Made by a program: the position numbers and the translations under genes. 64,000 bases of DNA, taken from assembly GCA_963969495.1 (NCBI GenBank), contig OZ018324.1:160111758-160175757 (forward strand). Reading direction: 5' to 3'. The stretch is from Ceratothoa steindachneri (taxonomy: Eukaryota; Arthropoda; Malacostraca; Isopoda; Cymothoidae). How positions within the stretch are numbered: the first letter of the stretch is position 1; each line of letters starts with the position of its first letter. Of this stretch, positions 47,743 through 58,475 are shown one piece after another. Under the pieces are notes generated by a model that searched no databases, had not been told where the DNA came from, and worked only from the letters and a program-made list of their open reading frames with translations.

Positions 47743-48112
47743 TCTCTACATTGGCTCTGTGAAATTGCATGCTAGATTCATAGTCGATGCAGATTTAAGC
47801 CCCGATTTCACAGTAAACGAAGTTGAAAGTGCAATAGGGAATGTAAGGAAGAATGGCGTCGTCTTCGAGGACGCACTATACTACCATCCGTTCGGTGTGA
47901 AAGATAGAATTGGTGAGGTAAACTCTACTTGGAGACGATATATTCTTTCTTCTGAAGCTCTACAAAAAGACGTGTTAAAAAAAGGCCTTTTATTGCGGCT
48001 GAGCAATGGTTACTTTCCTATCGAAGCTTCAGTCGATTGGAAAGGATTCCTAAAGAGGATTGCAAGCACCTCACTCGCTCGCATAGCCCGGAGCTTCAGA
48101 CGACATCGATAA
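47714..48112 (+). pseudogene. Unassigned ORF upstream of BEL/Pao pol
   Basis: Open frame of 132 codons with coding-like composition (DADLSPDFTVNEVESAIGNV, YYHPFGVKDRIGEVNSTWRR). It overlaps the next frame by 76 bases. I do not recognise it. It may be the N-terminal part of the BEL/Pao polyprotein or an unrelated ORF brought in with the leader block. Confidence 0.3.
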
Positions 48113-49620
48113 TGTCCAAGTTGCGTGAAAACGCCCGTTCAAGTTCTAGCTGGCTGCTTGAGAGTTTTCTAAGGTCAAGAGGCGCCTTTGAAAAAAAGAG
48201 CACTGGGAAAAAAAGAGGTGAAGTGTCTGCAAAAAGAATGGAAGATCCACTTCTGGGGAGAAACTGGCTTTCTAATCTCCCTAGTCAAAAATCACAAACA
48301 TCAAACTCAACTCAACTTTCACAGAGTAGTTTTGTATCTAGTGATTCGGATTTAGGCATAGAATATGCCTTCAGTCTCGAATCTTTGGGTATTAGAAAGG
48401 AGGAACTCGTAACATAAACAAGTTAAAGAAATAGCGAGTTCGGGCAGTCTATTGAAAAGCAAGAAGATCGATATTATATTTATCTCCCTTATTACGAATA
48501 GATTCTAGTGGATGTTCCTTTAAATTTTAACATAGCTTTGGCCATATTAGACAATTATTTCCAAATTATACAGAAAAGTTTAACGGATGGAAATAACGAG
48601 GATATTGAGAACCAACTTAAAGAAGTCATAGTAGAACAACTTCATGTTGACACAAATATTTTCGGCGAATACATATGGCTACCTCACAGGCCTATTATTA
48701 AAAGAGAAGAATAAATCTCCACAAAAATCCGTCCAGTGTTCAATTGTATTATTAAAGTTAAATCTTTCACTATTAAACGAGGCAGCGTACCCCGGTTTTT
48801 TACCTGTTAACTTCTTTACATATTTTCCATCCTCTCCAAATTTTTTCAAACAAATTCATTTTACTCATGGACATATAGAAGGCTTTCCTGCAAATTAAAT
48901 TGATATCGGAGCCAGACAAAAATAAGATGTACTTCTTTTCTTGAGGAAAAATAGCAGACTCGTAACATATCATTACAGCTCATTAATTTTTGGATTAGTA
49001 AACTCACCTTTCAGTTTGAATTATATTCTTAAACACGGTCTAATCTTTAATGTTCTGACTTTAGCACTCAAACCATAAATAATTATTTTTATGTAGATAA
49101 TTTAATAGTGACGATCTCCGATCCTCGAGTTTTGAAACAAATTTGCATCAACTTAAACATATGGCTAAAAGCGCAGGGAATTGATCCAAGGTTAATTGTT
49201 TCAAATGATAAACCACTCAGATCCCTCTTCTGAGCGGAAAACAAAGGCCCAAAATACTATTTTCGAATAGAAAGAGTTCTAGATTACCTACTCGAAGTGG
49301 AAAATGATTTATTAACCACACTTCTAGGCTATCGTCAAAATAAAAGGGAACATCCTCTCACAAATTTCAAATGTTTTCGAGCCCTTAGGTTTGTTCTTGC
49401 ATGTGATCATCTGTGGTAGGCTCTTAATGCAAATTCTAGGGACTCAAAAGATGGGGTGGGATGAAGAAGTAGAGCGCCTGAGCTTAAAACGTGGGAATTA
49501 TGTAATTTCACCTGATGTATTAGAGAAGGGGGATTGGAAATTTTTGCGTTTGGAGGACGACGGTACGAATGAGCTTAAAAACTTTTGCCACCCAAGCAAG
49601 GCATGTTATTGGTTTTCGAT
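48037..49620 (+). pseudogene. BEL/Pao retrotransposon pol: protease tail, RT and A17 region
   Basis: The Ser-rich frame 48037-48417 ends in FSLESLGI, a known Pao block. EFGQSIEKQEDRYYIYLPYY-stop and VPLNFNIALAILDNYF follow. LKEVIVEQLHVDTNIFGEYIWLPHRPII (to 48714) leads into RT: TKIRPVFNC in a second frame, LNEAAYPGFLPVNFFTYFPS, DIEKAFLQI-like KAFLQIKL, LVTYHYSSLIFG, and NYFYVDNLIVTISDPR (about 49077), where the catalytic box is YVDN. SQISNVFEPLGLFLHVIICG plus RLLMQ and KMGWDEEV (49352-49470) is the peptidase A17 region that follows RT in Pao elements. Frameshifts and stops are frequent. The integrase is not here; a Pao integrase fragment lies at 56.4 kb. Confidence 0.8.
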
Positions 49621-49688
49621 ATATTTCCTGTACCAAAATGTCTTTTCAGTAGGCCTTCCATACTCTTACGTCCAGGAGCGCGCCGCCG

Positions 49689-49790
49689 ACGCATGAGCAA
49701 CATGGCAGAGAACCACTGACGCATGCGTGGCCTAGCAGCAACACACCTACGCATGCGTGACCTGTCATGACATCATATTTTGACCAATCG
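49689..49790 (+). promoter_or_regulatory. NRF-1-like palindrome array with CCAAT box
   Basis: ACGCATG occurs at 49689, 49719 and 49749, exactly 30 bp apart. The last two are full palindromes ACGCATGCGT, close to the NRF-1 site TGCGCATGCGCA. TGACATCA (49767-49774, CRE-like) and CCAAT (49784-49788) follow. The ORF at 49845 starts 55 bp later. This is the only CpG-rich promoter-like patch in an AT-rich neighbourhood. Confidence 0.45.
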
Positions 49791-49844
49791 CAAGTCAGAT
49801 AGTTTTAGACGCAATATGCTTTTGCCCGAGTGCATTTATTGAAA

Positions 49845-50114
49845 ATGACTTGTGAAGGATGGTGCAATCTTAATTTCGAGCGTTTATTTACCAAAGTTCT
49901 GTGCAATTGCGAGTTTACTGTTGCATTTTTAGTTGATCACGGTGTTCTTAAAGACAAATATAACTGTCCTAAGTGTAAGGTTATTCTAAAATTGAATAAT
50001 TTAGGTAAATTTCGGTGCGACAAACGCGTTTATTGTGGCGAGGATTATACAGTCTCGGGTGGATCGAAAAAGGGTGGTTTTGCAAAACTTTGGAAATTCA
50101 TTTTCCCACCCTGA
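49845..50114 (+). CDS. Small zinc-ribbon protein, resembling the N-terminus of ISXO2/Merlin-like transposases
   Basis: Intact frame of 89 codons from ATG 49845 (GAAAATGA). The segment NCEFTVAFLVDHGVLKDKY is followed by NCPKCKVILKLNN and FRCDKRVYCG, giving Cys pairs CX2C and CX6C in a zinc-ribbon layout. This arrangement (an FL-DHG-ID helix, then CPKC) is what I recall from the N-terminal domain of ISXO2-like or Merlin transposases, but the catalytic domain is absent downstream. Either an intron follows or this is a fragment. It sits behind the palindrome array and CCAAT box. Family assignment is tentative. Confidence 0.4.
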   Translation: MTCEGWCNLNFERLFTKVLCNCEFTVAFLVDHGVLKDKYNCPKCKVILKLNNLGKFRCDKRVYCGEDYTVSGGSKKGGFAKLWKFIFPP

Positions 50115-50538
50115 CTTTTTATGGACCCCAAATCACAAACTATTGTGTTAAAATTTTAGACTTCGAAATTAATATTTTCAGGTTCCTCAACGCAATTGGA
50201 ATTTGACAAAAAAAGCAAAACCTAGGAAAATTCTATCTATTTGTTTTCGAACTTCAAGTTGTCACATCAACATTTATGTCCTATACGGGGTATATTATTT
50301 CCATAAAACTTTTAAAAAGTATATTTTACTAAAACATTACAATTAATACTTGTACTTCCATTTTATTGAATAAAAATAATCTATTAACTACTCGATAAGT
50401 TTTCCTTCTTTTTCTTCCGTTTATTTTCATGCAACCTGTAGATTTTTATCATCATCAATCTGAAATAGAAAAAAAGAACAATTAACAGTCGAATATTTAA
50501 GTTTTCACTATTATTCAATATCCATTTATTCAATGCAG
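50115..50538. other. Spacer without recognisable gene
   Basis: AT-rich DNA between the zinc-ribbon ORF and family L. Possible intron or 3' region of the ORF, with no further motif seen. Confidence 0.3.
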
Positions 50539-52717
50539 TTAGATTTTTGTAGTGTTATTACCTTTCATTACGAAGTCCTCTTTGATATTAAATGAGGGTA
50601 TTTTCATCCTGAACTCAATTTTACTCCTTATATAGCCGTCCCGATTGTTTTCCCCACAAAATGTTAGTGACGCTTCTGTGACCAATTTGATGCATCTCTC
50701 AACCGCTTTTGTGTGACAAGGAAACTTCGACATATCCAATTTCGGTTGTTAACGGATAAATTCTTCAAAGTGGTCATCAGAGAGCGTCATCGTCAGCGGA
50801 GGTTCGGTCACAACGGTCTGCTGCCAATCAATTAGGTGGATTTAGTCGTCAGCTTCAAAGTTTATGTCTGGGATCTTGAAAGTGCGTATTCATTTTCCTT
50901 TATAATCTTTTCGTGCTTTCATAATTCTTCTCCATGCGAGTTCCCGGATATGATTTCTTTCATCGTGCAGCATACAGAGAAGGGTGTTTTCCGCATGTGC
51001 AAAATAAGCATTCCTTTAAATCACTGGAACAAATATATGTTTAATCTGTTTATTCATCCCTTGCAGTGATTGCACTGTCTTGATGAGGTTGAGTATTCCA
51101 TTTTGCGAAGAAGAGTTAGCTTTCATGGATTTCAGCGTGTCAGAAGGGTCGGAAGTCGAAACATATAATCGAAGTATCCGATTTGCCGCTGTAAGCGATC
51201 ATGCATGCGACATTTTTCCACGACTTTTACGAGCTAGTTCAGCAAAATATTTACCTTCTGAGATAAATAAAAGGATATCAAACAGATACTTTTGATCAGT
51301 GCTCAGATTTCCTCTGTCAACAGATGGCAAATTAATCGGGGTTAGCTCGAATTCAACAACACTTATAGTCTGACATTTATCCAGTTGTTTCCCTATAGGT
51401 CCGACAAATCCACGATGCCCCGTTGTTTTTCCATCCAAATTGTTGATAAGATGGCGCAATGGGAGTTCATTTGCATGGAGCTGGCAAATAAACCGATGCA
51501 GTGATCTATTAAGTTTTTCTTCTAACATTCTGATCACACCCGCTTTTTTTCGTGTTTTCACTGCCGTTCTATCGCATCCCACATCAACGAGTTCATCAGT
51601 TGCGATGTTATTTGCGTCGCATATAGCTTTTGCAGAACCTGTCTTCATTCTCAGGTGTCCAAATATTCTGAACCAGGTTTTTCTATCGTAGAGATGTGCT
51701 CTAACATTATATTCTTCTTGTGAAGAAATTGCCTCCATCGTATCAACAACAAATGTGCTATCTTTTCTACCATCAAAGTAAATAGAATATAATGGCTTAT
51801 CTGATCTAATTACTTGTTGTAGTGTAGTACGTTCTTTGTCACTCTCTTTTCTAACTTGTACCTGTCAACTACTACTGAAGTTTCTTTGCCTTCAATTGAC
51901 GACAAGTCCTTAAGGATTGAATTTGTTATTAAAGCTGCAGCAGCTCGATCAGGTACACGAGAGCGGTCACATGCCAAAGCAAATTATGACAATATTATTC
52001 GTTTAGATGGAGTCTTGGGTGCAAAGTTTTTGTTTACTTCTTTGCGTTTCACAGATGAAGGAAGTTCATAGTCGCTCCCTCAGCAGATTCTGTTTCTGTG
52101 CTGTATGAAGGAAGAATCACTTTGATATTATCTGTCGAAGTAGATGGTTAATTTAAGAGACAATACTCATGATTCTTCCTAACTGCACTCTATATATTCT
52201 TCTTCGATTGAATTTGATCGATATTACCTATTGCCATTTTCCAAGATGTTTGTTGGTCTTCCAGAAATGTTTGCTCCAATGGCAGCACCTTTTTTTCTTT
52301 GCTACAAGAACAGTTTTCAAAGCTATCTCATTCACAACACGAATTATCAAGCAATTATCCTGTATTCTTTGTGGAATCGTCACATTTCTGTTTGAATGAT
52401 GTCACATTTTTCCTGCTAATATTTCTTAATTAAGCCTGATACTTTGAATAATAATTTAAAATTCTTTTTCTAACTGCCTCTATTGACACACAAAGGATTG
52501 ATGCCGTTTTCCAAATAGAAATGAACTTATCCGCTACTAATGTGATAATTTGTTTAATTAGCGGGTCTTTTCTATTGCGGTTCTTACCCTTTTCTCGCTC
52601 AAACAAAACATATTTTATAACATATTGAGAAGTTGGCAACACTTGTTCACTAATGGTACAGGGTGTGCCAAACAAAGGGCTTTCAATTTCATGACGCGTT
52701 TTAGGTTTAAATACCAT
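50539..52717 (-). pseudogene. Uncharacterised repetitive family L
   Basis: A minus-strand protein of roughly 700 codons, interrupted by stops, belonging to a family I recall as repetitive and unnamed in arthropods. Order: N-terminal region with many basic residues (MVFKPKTRHEIESPLFG, 52717 downward; a possible homeodomain-like helix set ending RKRILNYY). A gap follows, then KRKEVNKNFAPKTPSKRI, FALACDRSRVPDRAAAALI (about 51970), IYFDGRKDSTFVVDT and a 179-codon open frame (51738-51199) with DVGCDRTAVKTRKKAGVIRM, CQLHANELPLRHLINNLDG, GFVGPIGKQL, DLLSTDQK-like LSTDQKYLFD and RGKMSH. Then IPDINFEADD, IDWQQTVVTEPPLTM and FPCHTKAVERCIKLVTEAS (50730), ending at 50539. The function is unknown; the layout suggests a transposon protein. 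Confidence 0.6.
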
Positions 52718-52719
52718 AA

Positions 52720-53805
52720 TTACATATTGTTTTAATTTTTTCTTACATATTATTTAGCTCTGAAATATAATAAAACGTTTATAAATATTTATTTTACACT
52801 ATAAATAACTGTTCTTAAATACAATAAAAATAATTTGATGAAAATAATAGACACTAGACAGAGCCACACATACACACACACACACACACACTTTCAACGA
52901 GATTCTCCGCTACTGAAACATAATTGTCACGTACGCCGCTATAATATGTCATTGAGAAACCTCTAAATATCAATGAATTACTTTCAAATTTCATTTACTT
53001 GTTCTTTAAAATACAATAATTATTTGTTTGGAGTTAACAAATGAAAATTCGAATTTAATTTTAAGATATAATCTACGAAAGTCAAAATTTAGTTGAAAAT
53101 CGCCATATTTTCAATTTTCAATGGCGTTGAGGAACCTTTAAAAAATATTATTTCAAAAAATACTTTTAGGAGGTTAAATTTGACAGATAGCCACATAAAT
53201 AATCGTGCTGGAAAAATGAATTTCAGAAAAAAAAATTGTGCTCCACTCTATTATACACGGTGTCGAGTTCAACCTTCAGGGTCTCGCTTCATTTCTTTGG
53301 CCGAAAGTTTCCTCGACTAAAGGATTGATTTCACCATTTTTGGAAGGCGGTTAGCACGTTGTATCCGCCGGAAGAAACACTATAAGTTGAGTAAACGAAA
53401 CTTTTTTGTTTAACAATCGTCGTATGCATTCTAATCTGCGGTAGGCTTTCAAATTAGAGATATTACTAGTCATTTTTGGCGCAAATAGCCTAAATTACAC
53501 TGGGGAACACGTATTTTATTGAATGATATCTGACACTTGATTGTAAGAAATATTTGTGCGCTGAAAACGAATTTCACTTCAGTTTGGCTCTATCAGGTCG
53601 TCATTCTTGTAAACAGCCCATGCGCCATTTTCCAGTTTTTTCCAAATTAGGACTAAAAATGGAGTCATGCATTAACATCTATTTCCCATTTTCATGAATA
53701 CATGCAGTTCACACTATTGTAAAATTAAATTATAACGATAGAAATGACTTAAATTAAAAGAAAACAAAGAGATATGAAGCTTCCACTCTGGTAAAAATCT
53801 TCTTT
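52720..53805. other. Spacer with (CA)n
   Basis: A (CA)n run at 52872-52891. Otherwise AT-rich with no conserved ORF; the 75-codon plus frame at 53093-53320 has no motif. Confidence 0.3.
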
Positions 53806-53809
53806 TATA

Positions 53810-55610
53810 AGTCTTTTAGAGTATTTGGTCGTTAAGGGCAGGTCTTTTTCGAGCACCAGCAATAATCAGCCATTGTGTGGCAATCTCAGGCTATTTGATA
53901 ACGTTCCTGCATAATTTTAATATATTGGTGGAATCTCTCCCCTTGTTCGTCACTTACAGCACCTAAATTACTTGGAAATTGGTCAAGATGACTATTATTC
54001 AAAAAATGCATTTTATGCTCAGATTGCAACCTAGCTCTTTGTAGTCCTTTAAAAGTTATCTGCCCTATAATTTCCTAAAATGCTTTATATCAAATCCACG
54101 AATGAGAACCAAGCATTTATTTCGCGTTCGTTCATAACATTAGGAAAACTGCTGTCATTAATTAATGTTATTATTTGTGGACCGTCGAAAAATCCAGCTC
54201 TGATTTTTTTCATAACTTAAACTTGCAAATGTTAAAATCATGTGCTGGAAACACTTGCCATTTGTATCTAAAGCTTTTACATATTGTTTCATGAGATCCA
54301 GTTTGATATCCAGTGAGGGAAATATGATTTTATCTTTGCTCACTAAAGTGTATTAATTAATTTTTTTCTCCGACACTAAGTGATGTTCGTGCTGGCCAGA
54401 TTTGTTTGGAATAATGTTCTTCCCTATCTCTGCTGTCCCATAAGGAAATGAAGCAGGGATATTTATTATAGCCTGCTTGTTGCCCTAGCAGAAAATTGGC
54501 AATTTTTAAGTCAACACATATGATCCACTCGTGCTCCCTATATTTGATAAGTTTTAAAACAGTTTCTATATGGTCATACTTTTCTTTAATGTTGTTAAGT
54601 GCTCAATTGGTAACGAGCTGTAAAGATTGCCATTATGCAGCAATACACACTTGACTTCTTTTGGAACTGTCTAAAAACAAACTCCAATCACTTGCATTGT
54701 AAGACTGAACCCCCATCTCCTTTAACAAACCTGGTATGTCGCAGCAATATACTAAACTATGCTCTGTCCTAAAATATTTAAGAAGTTCTTTTTCTCTGTT
54801 TCTGTAAAATGCAATATCTGTGTTTGAACTTTGCATGTTTTCCTTTTTTAAGCCCTGAAGCTAAAATTTCTGCAGCCTCTTTTGGTAAATTTAGATCCCT
54901 CACAATATCATTCAACTTAGCCTGGTTAAACCTTTGCTGATCACTTTCACTTAACAACTACGCTTGGGTCAAATTCGGTGTCTGACTCGTCAGAGTGCAT
55001 AACAATATTTTCATAAACATCTTCAACTAATCCCTGAGATGGCAAAATCTTAAATTTTGGAATAGGAATTTCATTTGAATGAAGCACAGATCGTATTACG
55101 GTGTCGAAATTTGGGTACTCGATACAATGTTTATTTTTCTTAGTGAGGCCCGAAGTCTTGACAAAGCAGAAGTAGTAATCCGTCTCTTGGTTAGTAGGCT
55201 CTCGCCACACCAGAAATAGAAAAAAATTGTGAAGTGTTAACAAAAGCGAATTTTATCAAAAGCTGTTTATGTACCTAAGTTACAATTACACTTATGAAAT
55301 TTACAGTACACAAATGACTAAGTTACGTACATTTACGAAATCATAAACTTACCATCGGAATTCCAAAAGGTATTTTTTACTCCGAAACTTTCGTCCAATG
55401 TCGCAGTCTTGCAATGCATACAGTGCAGGCTTTATGTGGAACCCATGATTTATCTTGATCCCCCAGTTTTATGCCAAAATCAGCTAAGTAAGCTCTTTCC
55501 ACCAAGTCCATTTTATTTCCTCGTTGAAGTGGAAGTGTAAAATTTCCACATATGTAACAAAATGAATCAGGATGGTTTTTACATATGAACTTACTAGTGC
55601 TTGAGGACAT
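53810..55610 (-). pseudogene. Family K, copy 2, with a fossil intron
   Basis: Minus-strand relative of 41520-44475. ATG at 55610: a first Cys region CKNHPDSFCYICGNFTLPL, then LADFGIKLGDQDKSWVPHKA and CTVCIARLRHWTK, with a stop at 55376, then KIPFGIPM. An intron-like gap (55352-55211) is followed by VWREPTNQETDYYFC. Later pieces are LNDIVRDLNLPKEAAEILAS (about 54925), FRTEHSLVYCCDIPGLLKEM, WSLFLDSSKRSQV, IKYREHEWIICVDLKIANFLLG, YPCFISLWDSRDREEHY, GSHETICKSF, and HLDQFPSNLGAVSDEQGERF (about 53940), ending ADYCW. Compared with copy 1 the N-terminal Cys domain is complete here, while the middle is more decayed. No heat-shock array is seen upstream (55611-55950). Confidence 0.65.
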
Positions 55611-56340
55611 ATTACTTGATTGTTTTGTCAATTTGTAAAGGCATTTTAATTCCTTATTTTCAAAGTCTAAAATATACAAACAAACATTAGTTTAAATAGG
55701 TACTAATAGATAATTATAATTGTAATGTACAACTGCAAAAAGACTTTGCAAGTATTGAGAAAATAGCCGTTTTAAGAATATGATGAAAGAGGAAATGTGT
55801 TGAACAAAATTAGGACCTGATAGAGCAAAACGAAGTAAAAATTCTTGCTCCGCGCCCGCAAATTACGTATAATTAACTGTCAAATCTAACTCAATAAACA
55901 AAAAGTTAAAATTTGTTCTCCAGTGTTATCATTGTTCTGTCCTGGGATCTTAATGGTGGTACTAAGTCAACAAGCCGCCCTCAGGGATAAAACTCATCTG
56001 GAAAGAACTACCGAACAAACATAAAATCAATATTTGATTTAATTACGTGATCTGATAATTATTGGCATTCCTTTTAAAGAATTCAAGAGTAAAATTAACT
56101 TTTGGCTCCACGGACCTTCGTGGCTGGCATTAATATTTGAGCTACAATGTCTGAACAATGCCTCAATAAATTTAATCTATTTTCACGTGTCACCCAAATG
56201 AATTCGAACCATTGTAAGACACCCCAAAATACTCTGACTTAAATCAATTATATCCCATTACTAGCCTTTTATTGAAGTCCGTTTTCAAACAATGAAAACA
56301 AGAATATGTTATACCTATAATTTGCTACCTAACTTTATTA
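55611..56340. other. Spacer without recognisable gene
   Basis: AT-rich DNA upstream of family K copy 2. No TATA/HSE cluster like that before copy 1, and no supported ORF. Confidence 0.35.
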
Positions 56341-56703
56341 GCTACCTATCACGTAACTACCAGCCGTTTCTGGTTGAGAAAGATTTCCTCAAAAACAAGT
56401 CCCTTGAAAAAGAAACATGACCCCCATCTCCCGCTCATCAGCAATTTAGACCTATTCTTAGACCAACACCACCTCATGAGAAGCAAAGGTAGAAGAGCCA
56501 AATCAAATTACTACGATTATAAATTAATTAATCCCATCTTGCTAGGTAAATGCCAACGTCTGACCAGCCTAATGATTTGAAATTACCATTTTAAATGTAG
56601 GCATTTGGAAAATGATGCAACCCTGATGATGCTTAGAAGCTCTAGTTTCTGGGTTACTTCAACTCAACAAACAATCAAACCAATATTAAGGAATTGCATA
56701 ATA

Positions 56704-58001
56704 CGAGGGACGGTCAATAAGTTTTGCAAATCGGTAAGGCAAAACAGAGGAAGGGAGATGGCTGTTTGTGGGGGTGTTAGGACAAGTTAGGACAAGTCAG
56801 GAGCTGCAGCCGCACGCTCCTGCCTCGTCTATTTAAGAAGCAGTAGCTGATCGCAGATCGCTAGTTACAAATTTTTCCACAAGGGAGAAAGTTGAGCACC
56901 GCACAGTGATCAATTTTTGACCAAGGAAGGCAAGAATGCAAAAGAGATCCATGAACGCATGGTTGCAGTGTACACCAAAACCGCCCCTTCCTATGCAACC
57001 ATTGTTCTTTGCAATAGGGAGTTCCGCCATGGTTGTGAGTCCCTTGAAGATAACCCCTGTCTAGGACGCCCATCAGACGCGACCAACGAGGACAATGTGG
57101 CCCGTGTGGAGAGGATAATCCTCGGAAATCGACGGGTGAAGGTCGAAGAAATTGAATGAGAACTTGGAATATCACATGGAAGTGTTATCAACATCATCCA
57201 CGATAATTTGGCCATACCAAGGTCTCTGCCCTTTGGGTGCCTAGAAACCTCATGAAAACTCAAGCCCCATGATCTACTTCATCGACGTCAAAGTTCGAAG
57301 GAGCTGCTGCTGCTGTACAACCAAGACCTGGCTGGATTCGAGTCACGCATATGACAGGTGATGAAACGTGGGTCCATCACTGGGATCCCGAGGCCAAGTT
57401 GGAAAGCATGGCCTGGAAGACAGGGGCTGTCCGACCCCCATCAAGTTCCAGACCCAACCCTCAGCTGGGAAGATCATGGCCACCATCTTCTGGGATTCTG
57501 AGGGAGTGTTGATGGTAGACTATGCGCCTCGTGGAAGGACCATCACAGGTAAATATGACGTCGAGGAACTAGCTGGGTTGAAGAAGTGTATCTGTCAGAA
57601 GCGGCGTGTGAAGTTGACACGAGGCGTTCTGCTCCTCCACGACAATGACTCTGTCCACAAGGCCAGAGTTGCACAAGTTGCCCTGCGCGAGTGCGGATTC
57701 AAGGAGCTCAACCACCCCCCTTACAGTCCAGATGTGGCCCCTAGCGACTACTTTTTTCCGCCAGCTCAAGGCTGCACTGTGTGGACGCCGGTTTGGGGAC
57801 GATAAAGATGTCCAGCTCGCCGTCCAGGAGTGGATTGAACAGCAGTCGGGAGATTTCTGGTTGTCGGCAATTCGAAGCCTCAGGGACAAGTGGCGCAAGT
57901 GCATTGAAGTCGAGGGTAGTTAGATTGAAAAATAATAAAACACTTTTCCTTATATTTCGTTTCCTTATATCCGAATTCCAAAACTTATTGACCGCCCCTC
58001 G
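56704..58001 (+). mobile_element. Complete mariner element, 1298 bp
   Basis: Terminal inverted repeats of about 31 bp: CGAGGGACGGTCAATAAGTT at the left and CGAGGGGCGGTCAATAAGTT reading inward from the right, with about 28 of 31 matching. TA flanks at 56702-56703 and 58002-58003. Length and repeats are typical for mariner. The copy is structurally whole but its transposase is frameshifted. Confidence 0.95.
56882..57923 (+). pseudogene. mariner transposase (DD34D), frameshifted
   Basis: The start codon appears lost: the frame REKVEHRTVINF begins at AGG 56882, where ATG is expected. A 1-base change shifts to LTKEGKNAKEIHERMVAVY. LEDNPCLGRPSDATNEDN and RVERIILGNRRVKVEEIE end at a TGA near 57157. 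ELGISHGSVINIIHDNL is the helix-turn-helix end. MTGDETWVHHWDPEAKLESM (first Asp, 57355) is followed by a frameshift, then KIMATIFWDSEGVLMVDY, LLLHDNDSVHKARVAQV (second Asp) and PPYSPDVAPSDYF (third Asp, 34 residues on by my count). It ends KCIEVEGS at 57923. Several frame changes make it inactive, although the catalytic triad is all present. Confidence 0.9.
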
Positions 58002-58344
58002 TATGCGAAAAAATAAATTAAACTAATGCATCCCATTCAGCTCTCGATAATGCATTTATGGAGGCGAATTCGATACCGAACCAAGAAAATTCGGAAAGTA
58101 ACTAATGGTTGGCACCGGCAGTCGCGCCTGATCTGTAGTTTGACGCATTCTACGCTAAACGGCCACAGAGAGTAGCAGCTCAAAGGGCGAAAACTCTCCT
58201 AAGAGAATTAGGTGATTAATTAACGGTAATTATAGAAACAACAACAAATAAAATACAGGAAGGCTTATTAATAGATTTAATTTAAGTCATGTCTAACTTC
58301 GCAAACCTTAACGGTTTCGACTTTTCAAAAGCAGAGAGTGTTGT

Positions 58345-58475
58345 TAAAATTACGATAAGTTTCGCCACCCTCACAAACACACACACATACACAGGCAAGC
58401 TCATTACAAAACAGCCCCACACACAAAAAAAATTGTTTGCAGCGACCTGCACTTCGGATTAGCACGGAAACGTAG
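58345..58475 (+). repeat. Repeated leader block, copy 2
   Basis: TTACGATAAGTTTCGCCACC, a CA-rich stretch with CACACATACACAGGCAAGC, and TTGCAGCGACCTGCACTTCG then GCACGGAAACGTA. It matches 47600-47742 in order. The downstream sequences diverge immediately after GGAAACGTA. Confidence 0.6.

Larger units (their letters stand above)
56374..58060 (+). pseudogene. BEL/Pao integrase N-terminal zinc finger, split by mariner
   Basis: LDLFLDQHHLMRSKGRRAKS (about 56440) and NPILLGKCQRLTSLMI precede the integrase HHCC zinc finger: NYHFKCRHLENDATLMM (two His, four apart), FWVTSTQQTIKPILRNCII up to 56703. The final Cys is supplied by TGC after the mariner, at 58004, giving NCII-CEKIN. The coding match fades by about 58060, so the integrase core is missing. 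The element is on the same strand as the Pao pol at 48-49.6 kb, but 7 kb away with other elements between, so it may be a different copy. Confidence 0.7.

Noticed and set aside
51440..51691. Plus-strand ORF within family L
   Set aside because: Antisense shadow of the 179-codon family L frame, which carries the conserved blocks.
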